Below, piece by piece: positions 1 through 10,105 of a DNA stretch of 64,000 bases (the first letter of the stretch is position 1; every line of letters begins with the position of its first letter). This DNA is from Alphaproteobacteria bacterium (GTDB lineage Bacteria > Pseudomonadota > Alphaproteobacteria > Rhizobiales > Xanthobacteraceae), in assembly GCA_016869215.1 (NCBI GenBank), contig VGEP01000024.1:1-64000 (forward strand), read 5' to 3'. The notes under the pieces are model-generated. The model made no database searches. It was not told the DNA's origin and saw nothing but the letters and a program-made list of their open reading frames with translations. Position numbers and translations under genes: made by a program.

Positions 1-108
1 GCTGATCCCATGCTTGCGGCAGACATCGGCGGTCTTCGCCCCGGCCTCCTGCTCCCGCAAAATCCCGATGATCTGCTCTTCCGTGAAACGGCTCGGCTTA
101 ATGTCCAT
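1..108 (-). mobile_element. IS3-family (IS407-like) transposase OrfA, N-terminal part, truncated by window edge
   Basis: Minus-strand translation from 108: MDIKPSRFTEEQIIGILREQEAGAKTADVCRKHGIS, the typical IS3 OrfA N-terminus; candidate IS end (tgagcccca...) near 161. Confidence 0.85.
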
Positions 109-346
109 CCCCTTCCAGGGTGATGGACTCTACCTATTTTTGGAGGAGTTCTTGGGGCTCAGGTCAATGCACGTGTCGGAGAGTGAAAGGCAAAGTACCA
201 AGGAAGATTAGCCAATGAAACCGCAGTTAGGCGGTCATTGGGTCAATTCTGCGAATAAATCCGGCTGGAAAGATCGGCAAATCAAACAAAATTGAGGGGT
301 GTGTCCCCCTGGCACCACCGGGTGGGAAGCCGCCCGTTTCCTGCCC

Positions 347-2425
347 TCACATCGAGGGCAGGAGCTTCAGCGCGGGCACGAACTTGCCGATCAGTGTGGG
401 CGGCCAGGGCACAGCCATGAAGTAGTCGAACACGATGTAGATCGAGAGGGTCAGCACCGACGCATAGGTCAGGACGAGGCTCCAACGCTCCTTGCCCTCG
501 ATCCGCATGAACACGATGACGAAGATGAAGGCGGTCGGGATCAGTCCGATCACCGACATAACCGCCATGAACGCCAGCAGGTAGCCGAAGAATATCCCCG
601 CGCGGGTCACGACCTCGCGCATCGGCAGATGGCCGGTGTCCGAAGTGATGTCCATGTGAATGGCGTCGCCTTTGCCGGATTCGCCATGACCGGCGGCAGC
701 GGCCTTGGGCTCCGGCCTGCGGCACATGTCGTTGAACAGGCTCAGCGTGATCACCGTGAGAGCCAGGGTGCCCACGACGAGCGGAACGAGCTTTGCGCTG
801 AAGTGCCAGGGGAGGGCCGCAATCACCAGCGCGGCGATGACGCAGAAGTAGAAAATCGTGAACAGCTGCGAATACTGGAACCGGGGGGCGCCGAAGCTCG
901 ACGCCAGGTTTCGGACCCCGCCCTGGCGGCGAATGTCCTGCAGGAGCGGTCTGATGACGCCGATAATCGCGATCGCGAGCAGGATCGCCACGACCGGACG
1001 CCACAGCCAGCTGAACCCGTAGCGCTCGATCGAGATGAACATGTAGCGTTCGATCGTGTCGCCGAGCACGAGGCCAAGCACCAGCGGCGGGCGCGGCCAC
1101 TTGTTCTGTTTCATGACCCAGCCGAGCACGCCGAACATCAGCAGCGCGATCAAGTCGCCCCAGTTGCGCGAGGCCTCGAACGCGCCGATGTAGACCACAC
1201 CCAGAACGGCGGGCAGGATCAGCGTGTAGCGCAGCGTCGCGAGCTTCGCGAACTGCGGGCTGAACGCGTAGCACAGCCCCGCGCCGACGATATTCGCCAC
1301 CGCGATCGACCACACCATCGTGTAGGTGATGTCGAGGTGCTTGGTCAGCATGTCCGGGCCCGGCACCAGGCCGTGGATCAGGAACGCGCCGAGCAGGACC
1401 GCCATGCTGGCACTGCCGGGAACGCCGAAGGCGACCGTCGGCACCAGCGCGCCGCCCTCCTTGGCGTTGTTAGAGCTCTCGGACGCGATCACGCCGCGCA
1501 CGTCGCCCTTGCCGAATGTCTGCGAGGCGCCTTTCTCGGTTTTGAGCGCGTGGCCGTAGGCGAGCCAGTCGATCACAGAACCGCCGATGCCCGGGATGGC
1601 GCCGACGCCGCCGCCGATCCAGGAGCAGCGCAAGATCAGCCACCAGTTCTTCAGGCAGTCTTTCACGCCCTGCAACTGGCCCCGGTAGATCGCAGCCTTG
1701 TCGATCTGCTTGGAGATTGCGGTGCGCCCGATCAGCAGGTCGCACAATTCCGGCAGCGCAAAAATTCCGAGCAGCACCGGGATCAACGGCAGGCCGTCCC
1801 ACAGGTAAAGCGTTTCGAACGTCCAGCGCAGCGTGCCGGTCTGTGGATCGGAACCGATCATCGCGATCATGATGCCGAGGCAGGCGGCGGCGACACCGCG
1901 CAGCGGCGCGCTGCCGGACAGCACGGCAACCATGGATATGCCTAGAATCGCGAAGGCAAGCAGCTCCGGCGATCCGAGGTAAAGCATGATCGGTCGCAGA
2001 AACGGGATCGAGATCGCGAGCAGCAGCGCGCCGAATATGCCGCCCATCAGCGACGACATGTAGGACGCACTGAGCGCGCGTCCGGCTTCGCCGTTTTTGG
2101 CCATCGGGAAGCCGTCGAGGACCGTTGCCGCGGACGCGGCGCCTCCAGGCACGCCGAACAGCACCGCGGGTATCGGGTCGCCGGTCGATACGGCGGCGGC
2201 CAGGCCCAAAAGCAGCGCGAAGGCCGAATAGGGATCCATGCCGAAGGTGAATGGCAGCAGCATCGCAATGCCGGTGATGCCGCCGATGCCGGGCACGATC
2301 CCGAGCACCAGCCCCATCAGGCAGCCCGCGGCGAGCAGCAGCAGGCGGTGCGGCTCGATCAGTGCAAAGAACGCTTTGCCCGCGGCCGAGGCCATGAAGA
2401 CGGCTTCGTTGGCGACGACTTCCAT
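347..2425 (-). CDS. Tripartite tricarboxylate transporter permease, TctA fused to a C-terminal TctB-like domain
   Basis: TctA signatures (GLVLGIVPGIGGITG, GVPGSASMAVLLGAFLIHGLVPGP) followed by four-helix TctB-like tail; start moved to MEVVANEAVF. Confidence 0.9.
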   Translation of the reverse strand: MEVVANEAVFMASAAGKAFFALIEPHRLLLLAAGCLMGLVLGIVPGIGGITGIAMLLPFTFGMDPYSAFALLLGLAAAVSTGDPIPAVLFGVPGGAASAATVLDGFPMAKNGEAGRALSASYMSSLMGGIFGALLLAISIPFLRPIMLYLGSPELLAFAILGISMVAVLSGSAPLRGVAAACLGIMIAMIGSDPQTGTLRWTFETLYLWDGLPLIPVLLGIFALPELCDLLIGRTAISKQIDKAAIYRGQLQGVKDCLKNWWLILRCSWIGGGVGAIPGIGGSVIDWLAYGHALKTEKGASQTFGKGDVRGVIASESSNNAKEGGALVPTVAFGVPGSASMAVLLGAFLIHGLVPGPDMLTKHLDITYTMVWSIAVANIVGAGLCYAFSPQFAKLATLRYTLILPAVLGVVYIGAFEASRNWGDLIALLMFGVLGWVMKQNKWPRPPLVLGLVLGDTIERYMFISIERYGFSWLWRPVVAILLAIAIIGVIRPLLQDIRRQGGVRNLASSFGAPRFQYSQLFTIFYFCVIAALVIAALPWHFSAKLVPLVVGTLALTVITLSLFNDMCRRPEPKAAAAGHGESGKGDAIHMDITSDTGHLPMREVVTRAGIFFGYLLAFMAVMSVIGLIPTAFIFVIVFMRIEGKERWSLVLTYASVLTLSIYIVFDYFMAVPWPPTLIGKFVPALKLLPSM

Positions 2426-2786
2426 GGTCACCAACCCTCCGGCCGGAACGCACGCGAGATATCGGCCGCAACGGCGCTGCAAATCGCACCGCCGCGGCCG
2501 GCCATGCTGCGCCGCACGCAAAACTCCAGGGGCATCGGCATCATCCCGCAATCGCCGGCCGGCGTCGGGGATCGTTCATGATCGTCGTCCCCGTTCCCCA
2601 GCCGCCGCCGGGAGGGTTTCAGGCGACATAGCCGCTGTCAACTGCGCCGAAACCACATTGGGCGGTGCGGTTTCGGCCCGTTCGAGGACGCGCTAGGCTT
2701 GCGCAAGCCGCCTGCCAACCCCGCGACACCGGGACGCACATTGGCGGCCGTCGCCTGCCGGGAATGGCGGTGCAGCAACCCTTTCG

Positions 2787-3497
2787 GTGGAGCCCATGAT
2801 CGATTTCTACGGTTTGACCAGCCCGAACGTGCAGAAGATTTTCATCATGCTCGAAGAGACTGGGCTGCCCTACAAATTCATACCCGTCGATGTGTGGGCG
2901 AGCGAGCAGCACAAGCCCGAATTCGCCAGGCTCAATCCGAACAAAAAGATTCCCGTCATCGTCGACCGCGAGGGCCCGGGCAGCAAGCCGTATACGGTGT
3001 TCGAGTCCGGCGCGATCCTGATGTATCTCGCCGAGAAGACCGGCAAGTTCCTGCCGAAGGACATGGCGAAGAAGTACGACGTCATCCAGTGGCTGATGGT
3101 CCAGGTCTCCGGCGTCGGGCCGGCGTTCGGCAATTTCACGCACTTCAACCTGTTCGCGCCCAAACCCGGCAACGAGTATTCGTTTAGCCGCTACAGGTCC
3201 GAAATGCTGCGGCTTTACGATCTGCTCAACGAGCGGCTCGGCCAGGCGAAGTATCTCGGCGGCGACGAATACTCGATCGCCGACATGGCGACGTTTCCCT
3301 GGACGCGCCAGCACCAGGCGCAGGGCGCCAAGATCGACCAGCTTCCGAACTTCAAGCGCTGGTTCGAGGAGCTGTCGGCGCGGCCTGCGGTCAAGACCAT
3401 GATCGCCAAGCAGGCCGACATCAAGTCGAGCCGCGAGACTGCAACCGACGACAACAAGGACCGTTTCTTCAACCGCGGCAAGTACGCGAGAGCATGA
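2787..3497 (+). CDS. Glutathione S-transferase family protein (YfcG/YghU-like)
   Basis: MIDFYGLTSPNVQKIFIMLEE...NPNKKIPVIVD...FESGAILMYLAEKTG. Confidence 0.9.
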   Translation: MEPMIDFYGLTSPNVQKIFIMLEETGLPYKFIPVDVWASEQHKPEFARLNPNKKIPVIVDREGPGSKPYTVFESGAILMYLAEKTGKFLPKDMAKKYDVIQWLMVQVSGVGPAFGNFTHFNLFAPKPGNEYSFSRYRSEMLRLYDLLNERLGQAKYLGGDEYSIADMATFPWTRQHQAQGAKIDQLPNFKRWFEELSARPAVKTMIAKQADIKSSRETATDDNKDRFFNRGKYARA

Positions 3498-3507
3498 CGG
3501 TGATGCG

Positions 3508-4530
3508 ATGAGCGGCGAAGCGGCGCATTCGGGAATTTTTGGCGGATCGAGGCGAAGGTTCCTGTGCGCGCTGCCGGCGCTTCTTGCGGCTACGCTGTCG
3601 CCGCTCGGCGCCTCGGCGCAGGACAGCTATCCCTCGCGCCCCATCACGCTGATCGTACCCTATGCCGCGGGCGGCTCGATCGACCTGATCGCGCGTATTC
3701 TCGCCGAAGGGCTTGCGCCGCGCTTGAAGCAGACCGTGGTGGTCGAGAACAAGCCCGGCGGCAACGGCACCGTCGGCATCCGCGAGGTCGTGCGCGCGAG
3801 CCCCGACGGTTACGTGCTGCAGATGGGTGCGCTCGGCGCCAATGTCACGCCGGCCGCGGTGCAGGCCAACTATCCGTTCGACCCATTGCGCGACTATGTG
3901 CCGGTCTCGGTCGTCGCGGAGTGGTCGGCGGTGCTGACGATCAAGCGCGACCTGCCGCCCAACACGCTTTCGGAGTTCGTGGCCTACGCGCGGGCCCGGC
4001 CGAATGCGCTCAACTTCGGCACCACCGGCTTCGGCAGCTTCGCCCACCTCGTCAGCGAAGTGTTCATGCAGCGCACCGGCTTGCAGATGCAGCATGTTCA
4101 GTACAAGGGCGGCTCTCAGGCGACCACGGACCTGCTCGCCGGCACGATCGACGCCCACATGATGAGTTCGCCGGTGGCCGCCGGGCAGGCGGAGAATCCG
4201 CGCGTGAAGATGCTTGCGGTCGCAAGTCCGCGGCCGTTGCCGTCGCTGCCCAAGGTCCCGACCATGGCCGCGGCAGGCGTCGAGGGCGTCGACCAGACCT
4301 CGTGGCTTGCGTTGTTCGGCCCGGCAGGACTGCCCGATCGGGTGCGCGACCGCCTGGCCCAGGAAGCGGTCGCGGTGGCCCGGGATCCGGAATATCAGGC
4401 GAAGTTTCGCAAGACCGGCATGGAACCGGTCGGGCTCGATGCGGCCGCGACGGCACAGTTCTACCGCAAGGAAGTCGTACACTGGTTCGAACTCGTCCGC
4501 ACCCGCGGCCTGGCTCAGAAGCAAAATTGA
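3508..4530 (+). CDS. Bug/TctC family tripartite tricarboxylate transporter substrate-binding protein
   Basis: Signal peptide then YPSRPITLIVPYAAGGSIDLIARILAEGL...VVENKPGGNGTVG. Confidence 0.93.
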   Translation: MSGEAAHSGIFGGSRRRFLCALPALLAATLSPLGASAQDSYPSRPITLIVPYAAGGSIDLIARILAEGLAPRLKQTVVVENKPGGNGTVGIREVVRASPDGYVLQMGALGANVTPAAVQANYPFDPLRDYVPVSVVAEWSAVLTIKRDLPPNTLSEFVAYARARPNALNFGTTGFGSFAHLVSEVFMQRTGLQMQHVQYKGGSQATTDLLAGTIDAHMMSSPVAAGQAENPRVKMLAVASPRPLPSLPKVPTMAAAGVEGVDQTSWLALFGPAGLPDRVRDRLAQEAVAVARDPEYQAKFRKTGMEPVGLDAAATAQFYRKEVVHWFELVRTRGLAQKQN

Positions 4531-4540
4531 GGCGCAGCCG

Positions 4541-4795
4541 TTATCTTGCGGCGGCCACGCGCAGTTGCGGCTGCGGTTCGGCGTCGCCGGCCTTGAAGTC
4601 GGCGACGCGTGGCTCGCGCAGTTCGACCGGCGGCTGGTTGCGGCCGCCTCCGTCCGGTCCACGCAGCAGGCGCGCGTGCTCTTCGTAGTCACGCGCAATG
4701 GCTTCGAATTTTCGCGCGATGGCAGCCGACGTGCAAATGCGTGCAATGCGGCGGCAGCGCGCGGCCTGTTCCAACAGCGTCCGTTCGTCGGTCAT
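4541..4795 (-). CDS. Small hypothetical protein (84 aa)
   Basis: MTDERTLLEQAARCRRIARICTSAAIARKFEAIARDYEEHARLL; small helical protein in a plausible intergenic slot. Confidence 0.55.
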   Translation of the reverse strand: MTDERTLLEQAARCRRIARICTSAAIARKFEAIARDYEEHARLLRGPDGGGRNQPPVELREPRVADFKAGDAEPQPQLRVAAAR

Positions 4796-5064
4796 GAGGT
4801 CCCCCTTCTCGGCGAACGCATCTTGAACGAAAACGTTGCGCTGGCGCGGCGGCGGCGGATTAATGTGACGGGCGTATTTAACGGGCGGTTAGAGCGAACG
4901 AAGACTTACGGCACCGTTCGCGTAAGCCACTGAATTTTCAACGGCGGCGTCGAAGCGCGGCGTCGCAGATATCCCCGCAGTGCTGTGGACATCTCGCATT
5001 GGGGACGATCCGGGCGCTCGGACGCGCGCGGGAAAATACGCCGCTGACTTGGAGAATAGGTCCG

Positions 5065-6249
5065 CTACGCCGCGGCGATTTCCGTCACCGGCTGCTTGTA
5101 CTCGCGCAGCCGCGGCAGGACTTCCTTCGAGAACATCGTCAGGTTGGAGACGGTGTCCTCGTGCGACAGGAAGCCGGCATGGCCCATCATCAGGAAATTG
5201 CCCATGCCGCCGCAGTATTCGGTGAACTGGACGATCTGATCGTACACCTGGTCGGGCGTGCCGCAGAACATGATGCCGGCGTCGATCAGGTCCTGCACGC
5301 TGCCGTGATGCATGTTGATGCCGCGGCCGTCCTTGGTGTAGCTGCGCGGCGCGGACTCACCGCGCAGCATGCGGGCGTTGTCCTGCACCGAAAGAAAGCC
5401 CGGCGGATTGCGGAACGGGCGGTGCACGATCGCCGAGGTCCGGAGGTAGCCGGCGACGAATTCGGCGCGGCGGCGCGCTTCGGTTTCGTTGTCGGCAACC
5501 GCGACGAGGCCGAGGTAACCGAAACGGTCGGCCGGCGCGGGCCGGCGCCACTTGGCCTGATAGGCCTGCCGGTAGGCATCGTACACTGGGCGCGTCGCGT
5601 AGCCCGAGCCGAGCGTGGCGATGACATAGCCCTTCTCGCCCAGAACGCGCGCTTGCGTGGTGCTGCCGGTGGTCGACCAGATCGGCGGATGCGGCTGCTG
5701 CACCGGCCGCGGCCAGATGTTGACCTGCCGGTAATGGAAATACTCGCCTTCCCAGTTGAACGGCTCGTCGTGGCTCGACATCGCCTTGATGATGAAGTCG
5801 TGCGCCTCCCAGAACCGGTCCATGACGCCGACCGGGTTCTGGTTCGAGGCCGGGAATTCGAACGGAACGCCCTTGATGAATCCCATGTCGAGCCGGCCGC
5901 GCGATATCACGTCGATGGTGGCGAGTTCTTCTGCCTCCCGCAGCGGGTCGGGGCGGTGGCCGATCGGATAGCCGAGCACGAGCAGCCGCGCCTTTTTGGT
6001 TTGCCGCGCCAACACCGAGAGCCCGACTATCACCGTCGACGACATGCAGGTCGCGGTCTGATGATGCTCATTGAGCATAATGTTCAGACCAAGCTCGTCG
6101 CACAGCAGCAACTCGTCGTAGTAGCGGTGGAACAGGTCGCCCGCGATCTTCGGATCGAGCTTGCGGTTCGGCAGGATGACGCGCAGCGATCCGGAGTGGT
6201 CGTTCCAGACCGGGTAATAGGGCTGCTCGGTGAACTGATAGACCTGCAT
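5065..6249 (-). CDS. LLM-class flavin-dependent oxidoreductase (luciferase-like monooxygenase)
   Basis: LGLNIMLNEHHQTATCMSS...RLDMGFIKGVPFEF...FCGTPDQVYDQI; start trimmed to MQVYQFTEQPYYP. Confidence 0.9.
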   Translation of the reverse strand: MQVYQFTEQPYYPVWNDHSGSLRVILPNRKLDPKIAGDLFHRYYDELLLCDELGLNIMLNEHHQTATCMSSTVIVGLSVLARQTKKARLLVLGYPIGHRPDPLREAEELATIDVISRGRLDMGFIKGVPFEFPASNQNPVGVMDRFWEAHDFIIKAMSSHDEPFNWEGEYFHYRQVNIWPRPVQQPHPPIWSTTGSTTQARVLGEKGYVIATLGSGYATRPVYDAYRQAYQAKWRRPAPADRFGYLGLVAVADNETEARRRAEFVAGYLRTSAIVHRPFRNPPGFLSVQDNARMLRGESAPRSYTKDGRGINMHHGSVQDLIDAGIMFCGTPDQVYDQIVQFTEYCGGMGNFLMMGHAGFLSHEDTVSNLTMFSKEVLPRLREYKQPVTEIAAA

Positions 6250-6263
6250 GGGCGTCAGACTCC

Positions 6264-7085
6264 TCAGGCGCGGACCGCTTGCGGAACGGCGTGCGCCGGC
6301 GCGCCCGCGAAGGCCAGAACGCGGCGGGCGAACTCTTGCGGCTGTTCGAGATGCGGGAAGTGCCCGGCGCGCTCGACGGTTTCGAACTTCGCGCCCGCGA
6401 TCGACGCGCAATAGGCGCGGCCGTAAGCCTCCGTTAGCACGCGGTCGGCGGTGCCCCAGAGAAATAGCGTCGGAAGCTTGACGCGGTGCAGCCGGTTCTT
6501 GAGCTTCGGATTGTGCATGTAGGGCGACCAGCACACGCGCGCGTAGGCTTCCCTGTTTCGCGCGGCGGCCATCGACGCCGCCTCGGGCAGGTTCTTGTAG
6601 TCGCGCTTGCCCGACGCGGAATCGAAGTAGGAGACTTCGTCAAGCTCGTCGGCGGTCAGAGCCCAGATGTCGACGATGTCGCGCGTTTCGCGGTCGCCGA
6701 CCTTGATGCCGATAGCGTTCGCCATCACGACCCGCGACAGCCGCGCGGAATTCTTCACCGCGATCTCAACGGCAATCCACGCGCCAAGTCCGACGCCCAC
6801 GACCAGCACGTCGTTGAGGTCGAGTTGATCGAGCATGTCGAGATAAAAGTACGACAGGTCGTCGACGGTCGACATTCCCTTGGGAAGATCCGAGGTGCCG
6901 AAGCCGGGATGCGACGGCGCGACCACGCGCCCGCCGCGCGCCAGTTCGCCGAGCACGGGCGCGTCGGCTTCGATTCCGATGCCGGGATGCAGGAACAGGA
7001 TCGGGCGGCCCTGGCCGCGCTCGACCGTTTCGATCGTCGCACCGTTGACCACGATGGCCTTGGTTGCGCCTGCGGTCGCAGACAT
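6264..7085 (-). CDS. Alpha/beta fold hydrolase
   Basis: RPILFLHPGIG, VVGVGLGAWIAVEIA, GHFPHLEQPQEFA; start trimmed to MSATAGATKA. Confidence 0.88.
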   Translation of the reverse strand: MSATAGATKAIVVNGATIETVERGQGRPILFLHPGIGIEADAPVLGELARGGRVVAPSHPGFGTSDLPKGMSTVDDLSYFYLDMLDQLDLNDVLVVGVGLGAWIAVEIAVKNSARLSRVVMANAIGIKVGDRETRDIVDIWALTADELDEVSYFDSASGKRDYKNLPEAASMAAARNREAYARVCWSPYMHNPKLKNRLHRVKLPTLFLWGTADRVLTEAYGRAYCASIAGAKFETVERAGHFPHLEQPQEFARRVLAFAGAPAHAVPQAVRA

Positions 7086-7189
7086 GCGCGGCCCCTCGGT
7101 TGTTTTCCTGCCCCGCTTCCCATTGCACGACCGCAGCCGCTGTTTCAAGATTGGCGTCAAGGTGCGGGCAATTCGAAAGGAACCTAAGC

Positions 7190-8053
7190 ATGAATCCGGC
7201 CGGAAATCTGCTTGAATTCGAGACGCGGTCCGGGTTGACCTATTGCACGCATGACAGCGTTGCATTGGCTGGCGACCTTTATCTGCCGAAGGGCACGGGC
7301 CCGTTTCCGGTTCTGGTCGGCGTGCACGGCGGCGGCTGGGTGCAGGGCGTGCGCGGGCAATTCCAGCATTGGGGACGTTATGTTGCGGCGCGCGGTTACG
7401 CACTGTTCGCGATCACTTACAGGCTCGCCAAGCCCGGCCAGAAAACCTATCCGCACGCGGTGCAGGACGTGCTGGCGGCAATCCAGTTCGTTCGCGGTAA
7501 TGCCAAGGCGTTCAACCTCGCGCACGATCGCGTCGGCGTGTTCGGCCATTCGGCCGGCGGAAACATCGGCGCGCTTGCGGCATTGGCGGGGCGCAGCCCG
7601 CCGTTCGCGAACGGCTATCCGCAGGACCCGCACGCCAAGGAGAGCACCGAGGTCAAGGTGTTTGCCGGCGTCTACGGCGTCTACGACGTCGCCGAGATGT
7701 GGCTGAAGTACAATATTCAGAGCCCGAAGCAGAATAACATCGAGCTGTTCCTCGGCGCGTCATTGCCGGACAACCGCCAGCTCTACTTCGACGCCTCTCC
7801 GATAAGCCACGCGATTACGGCCAACAACAAGGTCGCGATGCATCTCAGCGTCGGCACCGAGGACGATCTGGTGGACCGCCGCGCCAACACCGACGCCTTC
7901 ACGCTCGCGCTTAAGCAGGCAGGATTCTTCGTGCGCACCACGATCCTGCAGGGCGCGCCGCACTACTGGGGCAGCGATCCGATCGAGGAGCCGGAGAGCT
8001 TCTCCGGCTTCCTCGCGCCGCGGCTGGTGCGGTTCCTGGCGGAGCGGCTGTAA
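7190..8053 (+). CDS. Alpha/beta hydrolase (acetyl esterase/carboxylesterase-like)
   Basis: VGVHGGGW oxyanion motif, VGVFGHSAGGNIGALA nucleophile elbow. Confidence 0.9.
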   Translation: MNPAGNLLEFETRSGLTYCTHDSVALAGDLYLPKGTGPFPVLVGVHGGGWVQGVRGQFQHWGRYVAARGYALFAITYRLAKPGQKTYPHAVQDVLAAIQFVRGNAKAFNLAHDRVGVFGHSAGGNIGALAALAGRSPPFANGYPQDPHAKESTEVKVFAGVYGVYDVAEMWLKYNIQSPKQNNIELFLGASLPDNRQLYFDASPISHAITANNKVAMHLSVGTEDDLVDRRANTDAFTLALKQAGFFVRTTILQGAPHYWGSDPIEEPESFSGFLAPRLVRFLAERL

Positions 8054-8060
8054 TGGAACC

Positions 8061-8091
8061 CCGCCGTCCCGGCATGCGGCCGGAACGGCGG
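8061..8091. terminator. Candidate bidirectional hairpin between convergent genes
   Basis: CCGCCGTCCCGGC-atgcg-GCCGGAACGGCGG, 13-bp arms with one mismatch, between stops at 8053 (+) and 8111 (-). Confidence 0.5.
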
Positions 8092-8110
8092 CGGCTATCC
8101 GGACGCCCGG

Positions 8111-9097
8111 TCAGTCGACCTTGAAGCCGATGGACTTCACCAGCTTGCCGAACTGATCGTAGTCGGTGCGGACCAGAGCCTGCAGCTCCTGCTGCGTCGT
8201 GATGTATGGCTCGCCCGAACCGGTGGAAATCAGCCGGTCCCTGACTTCCGGAATCTTCAGCACGGCGTTCAGCTCGGTGCGGAGCTTGTCGACGATCGCC
8301 TGCGGCGTGCCGCGCGGCGCCAGCAACACGTGCCAGAGACCGACGCGATAGCCGGGAAGGACTTCGCCGATCCCCGGCAATTCGGGCATGGTCGGCCAGC
8401 CCTTTTTCTCGGTGACCGCCAGACCCTTGAGCTTGCCGGACTTGATGTGCTGCACCACCGACGCGCCGCCGAACATCACGGCATTGTCGCCCGCGATGAC
8501 CGAGATCGACGCCGGCCCGCCGCCCCTGTACGGGACGTGCGTCATGTCGATCTTGGCCATCTGCTTCAGCATCTCCATCGCCAGGTGATGCTGGCTGCCG
8601 TTGCCGATCGAGGCATAGAACAGCGATCCCTTGGCCTGGCGCGCCTGCTCGATGAATCCGGCAAGGTCGTTGGACGGCACAATCTTCGGATTTGCCGCCA
8701 GCACGAGCTGATTGGTGATCGAGGTGGCGACCGGTACGAGGTCCTTCATCACGTCGACCGTCGACTTCGAATAGATGTGCGGGTTGACCACCAGCAGGCT
8801 GTTGTTGGCGTAGAGCAGGGTGTAGCCGTCGGGCGCAGACTTGGCGACGACCTCGGCCGAAATGTTGCCGTTCGCGCCCGGCCGGTGATCGACGATGATG
8901 TTCTGCCCGAGCCGCTCGCCGAGCGGCGGGCCGATGATGCGCACGATCAGGTCGCTCGCGCCGCCGGGCGGGTTGCTCACGACGAAGCGGATCGGGCGGT
9001 TCGGATAGGTCTGCGCCTGCGCCGCCTCGATCAAAGCGGCCAGCATCGCGCCGATTGCGGCGGCGGCCGTCAGTAGAAGCCTCGCGCTTCGAGCCAT
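8111..9097 (-). CDS. Bug/TctC family substrate-binding protein
   Basis: YPNRPIRFVVSNPPGGASDLIVRIIGPPLGERLGQNIIVDHRPGANGNI. Confidence 0.93.
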   Translation of the reverse strand: MARSARLLLTAAAAIGAMLAALIEAAQAQTYPNRPIRFVVSNPPGGASDLIVRIIGPPLGERLGQNIIVDHRPGANGNISAEVVAKSAPDGYTLLYANNSLLVVNPHIYSKSTVDVMKDLVPVATSITNQLVLAANPKIVPSNDLAGFIEQARQAKGSLFYASIGNGSQHHLAMEMLKQMAKIDMTHVPYRGGGPASISVIAGDNAVMFGGASVVQHIKSGKLKGLAVTEKKGWPTMPELPGIGEVLPGYRVGLWHVLLAPRGTPQAIVDKLRTELNAVLKIPEVRDRLISTGSGEPYITTQQELQALVRTDYDQFGKLVKSIGFKVD

Positions 9098-9211
9098 GAT
9101 TTGTCCCCTACAATGTTCGAACGAGCCGGGCGTCTTGCCCGTTTCGGCCTGAAGATTACGTCGCCCGCGTCGGCTCGCAAAGTCCGACGCCGCGGCTCTC
9201 GGTCGCGCCGG

Positions 9212-10105
9212 TCATTCCCGCCCGCGGAAGAAGTCCGGCGTCGGCGGCGGACCCCACATGTAGCTGGCCTTGTCAGCCTGCCAGACCTTCGGCCGCTGCG
9301 GCCGGTCCATGTGCCATGGCCGCGGATCGAAGTAGCCGAGGTCCTCATCCTTCATCTGGTCGAGTTCGGCATAGACCTCGATCACCCAGTCGTCGTGGTC
9401 GCGGTGAAAGGCCGCGACGTTGTGGCCGGGTCCGAGCCGCACCGGGCCCCAGATGATCGGAATCTTGCGCTGGCCGAACAGGTCGCAGGCGTTCTGCAGA
9501 TGCGAGAAGTCGCGCAGCTCGAACGCCATGTGGTGCATCTTGATGTTCTTGGCGGCGATGAAGTTCACCGCGTGATGATCGGCGTTGCAGCGCATGAACA
9601 CAAAGAAGTCGCCGATCCAGTCGGAGACGCGGAAGCCCAGGACCTTGCCGTAGAACTCCGCCATCTGTTTGGGGTCCTGGACCGCGAAGGCGAGGTGGCC
9701 GAGCTTGAGCGGGCCGATGCCGACCACCTGCGCGCCGTTGCCGAGATAGCTCCACTCTGTGAACAGCTCGATGTCGGTGCCCTTGGGATCCTGGAACGCC
9801 AGCACCTTGGGCTGTCCGGGCGCGGTGTCACTGCGTATTTCGGCAGCGACGCCGTGGCCTGCCAGATGCTTCTGCATGTCCGAGAAATCGGCCGAGGCCG
9901 GCACTTCGAACGACAGCTTGGCGCATCGCGGCTCAGATGCGCGCCGCAATTCGATCGTCAGCATGCCGATCTTGGTGGCGAGGTACGCACGGTCCTTCTC
10001 GCGCGCCGCCAGCGAAAGCCCGAGCACCTGGGTGTAGTAGTCGACCGCCTTGTCGAGGTCTGGCGTGTCGAATGTTGCATGCCCGATGCGGCAGACTTTG
10101 ATCAT
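9212..10105 (-). CDS. VOC family / type I extradiol ring-cleavage dioxygenase-like protein
   Basis: Two VOC modules; likely metal ligands in GPLKLGHLAF, NADHHAVN, DWVIEVYAELD; start at MIKVCRIGHATFDTPDLD. Confidence 0.88.
   Translation of the reverse strand: MIKVCRIGHATFDTPDLDKAVDYYTQVLGLSLAAREKDRAYLATKIGMLTIELRRASEPRCAKLSFEVPASADFSDMQKHLAGHGVAAEIRSDTAPGQPKVLAFQDPKGTDIELFTEWSYLGNGAQVVGIGPLKLGHLAFAVQDPKQMAEFYGKVLGFRVSDWIGDFFVFMRCNADHHAVNFIAAKNIKMHHMAFELRDFSHLQNACDLFGQRKIPIIWGPVRLGPGHNVAAFHRDHDDWVIEVYAELDQMKDEDLGYFDPRPWHMDRPQRPKVWQADKASYMWGPPPTPDFFRGRE

Noticed and set aside
299-1945. 548-aa plus-strand ORF
   Set aside because: Antisense shadow of the TctA-TctB gene; low-complexity His/Arg/Asp-rich translation typical of high-GC antisense frames.
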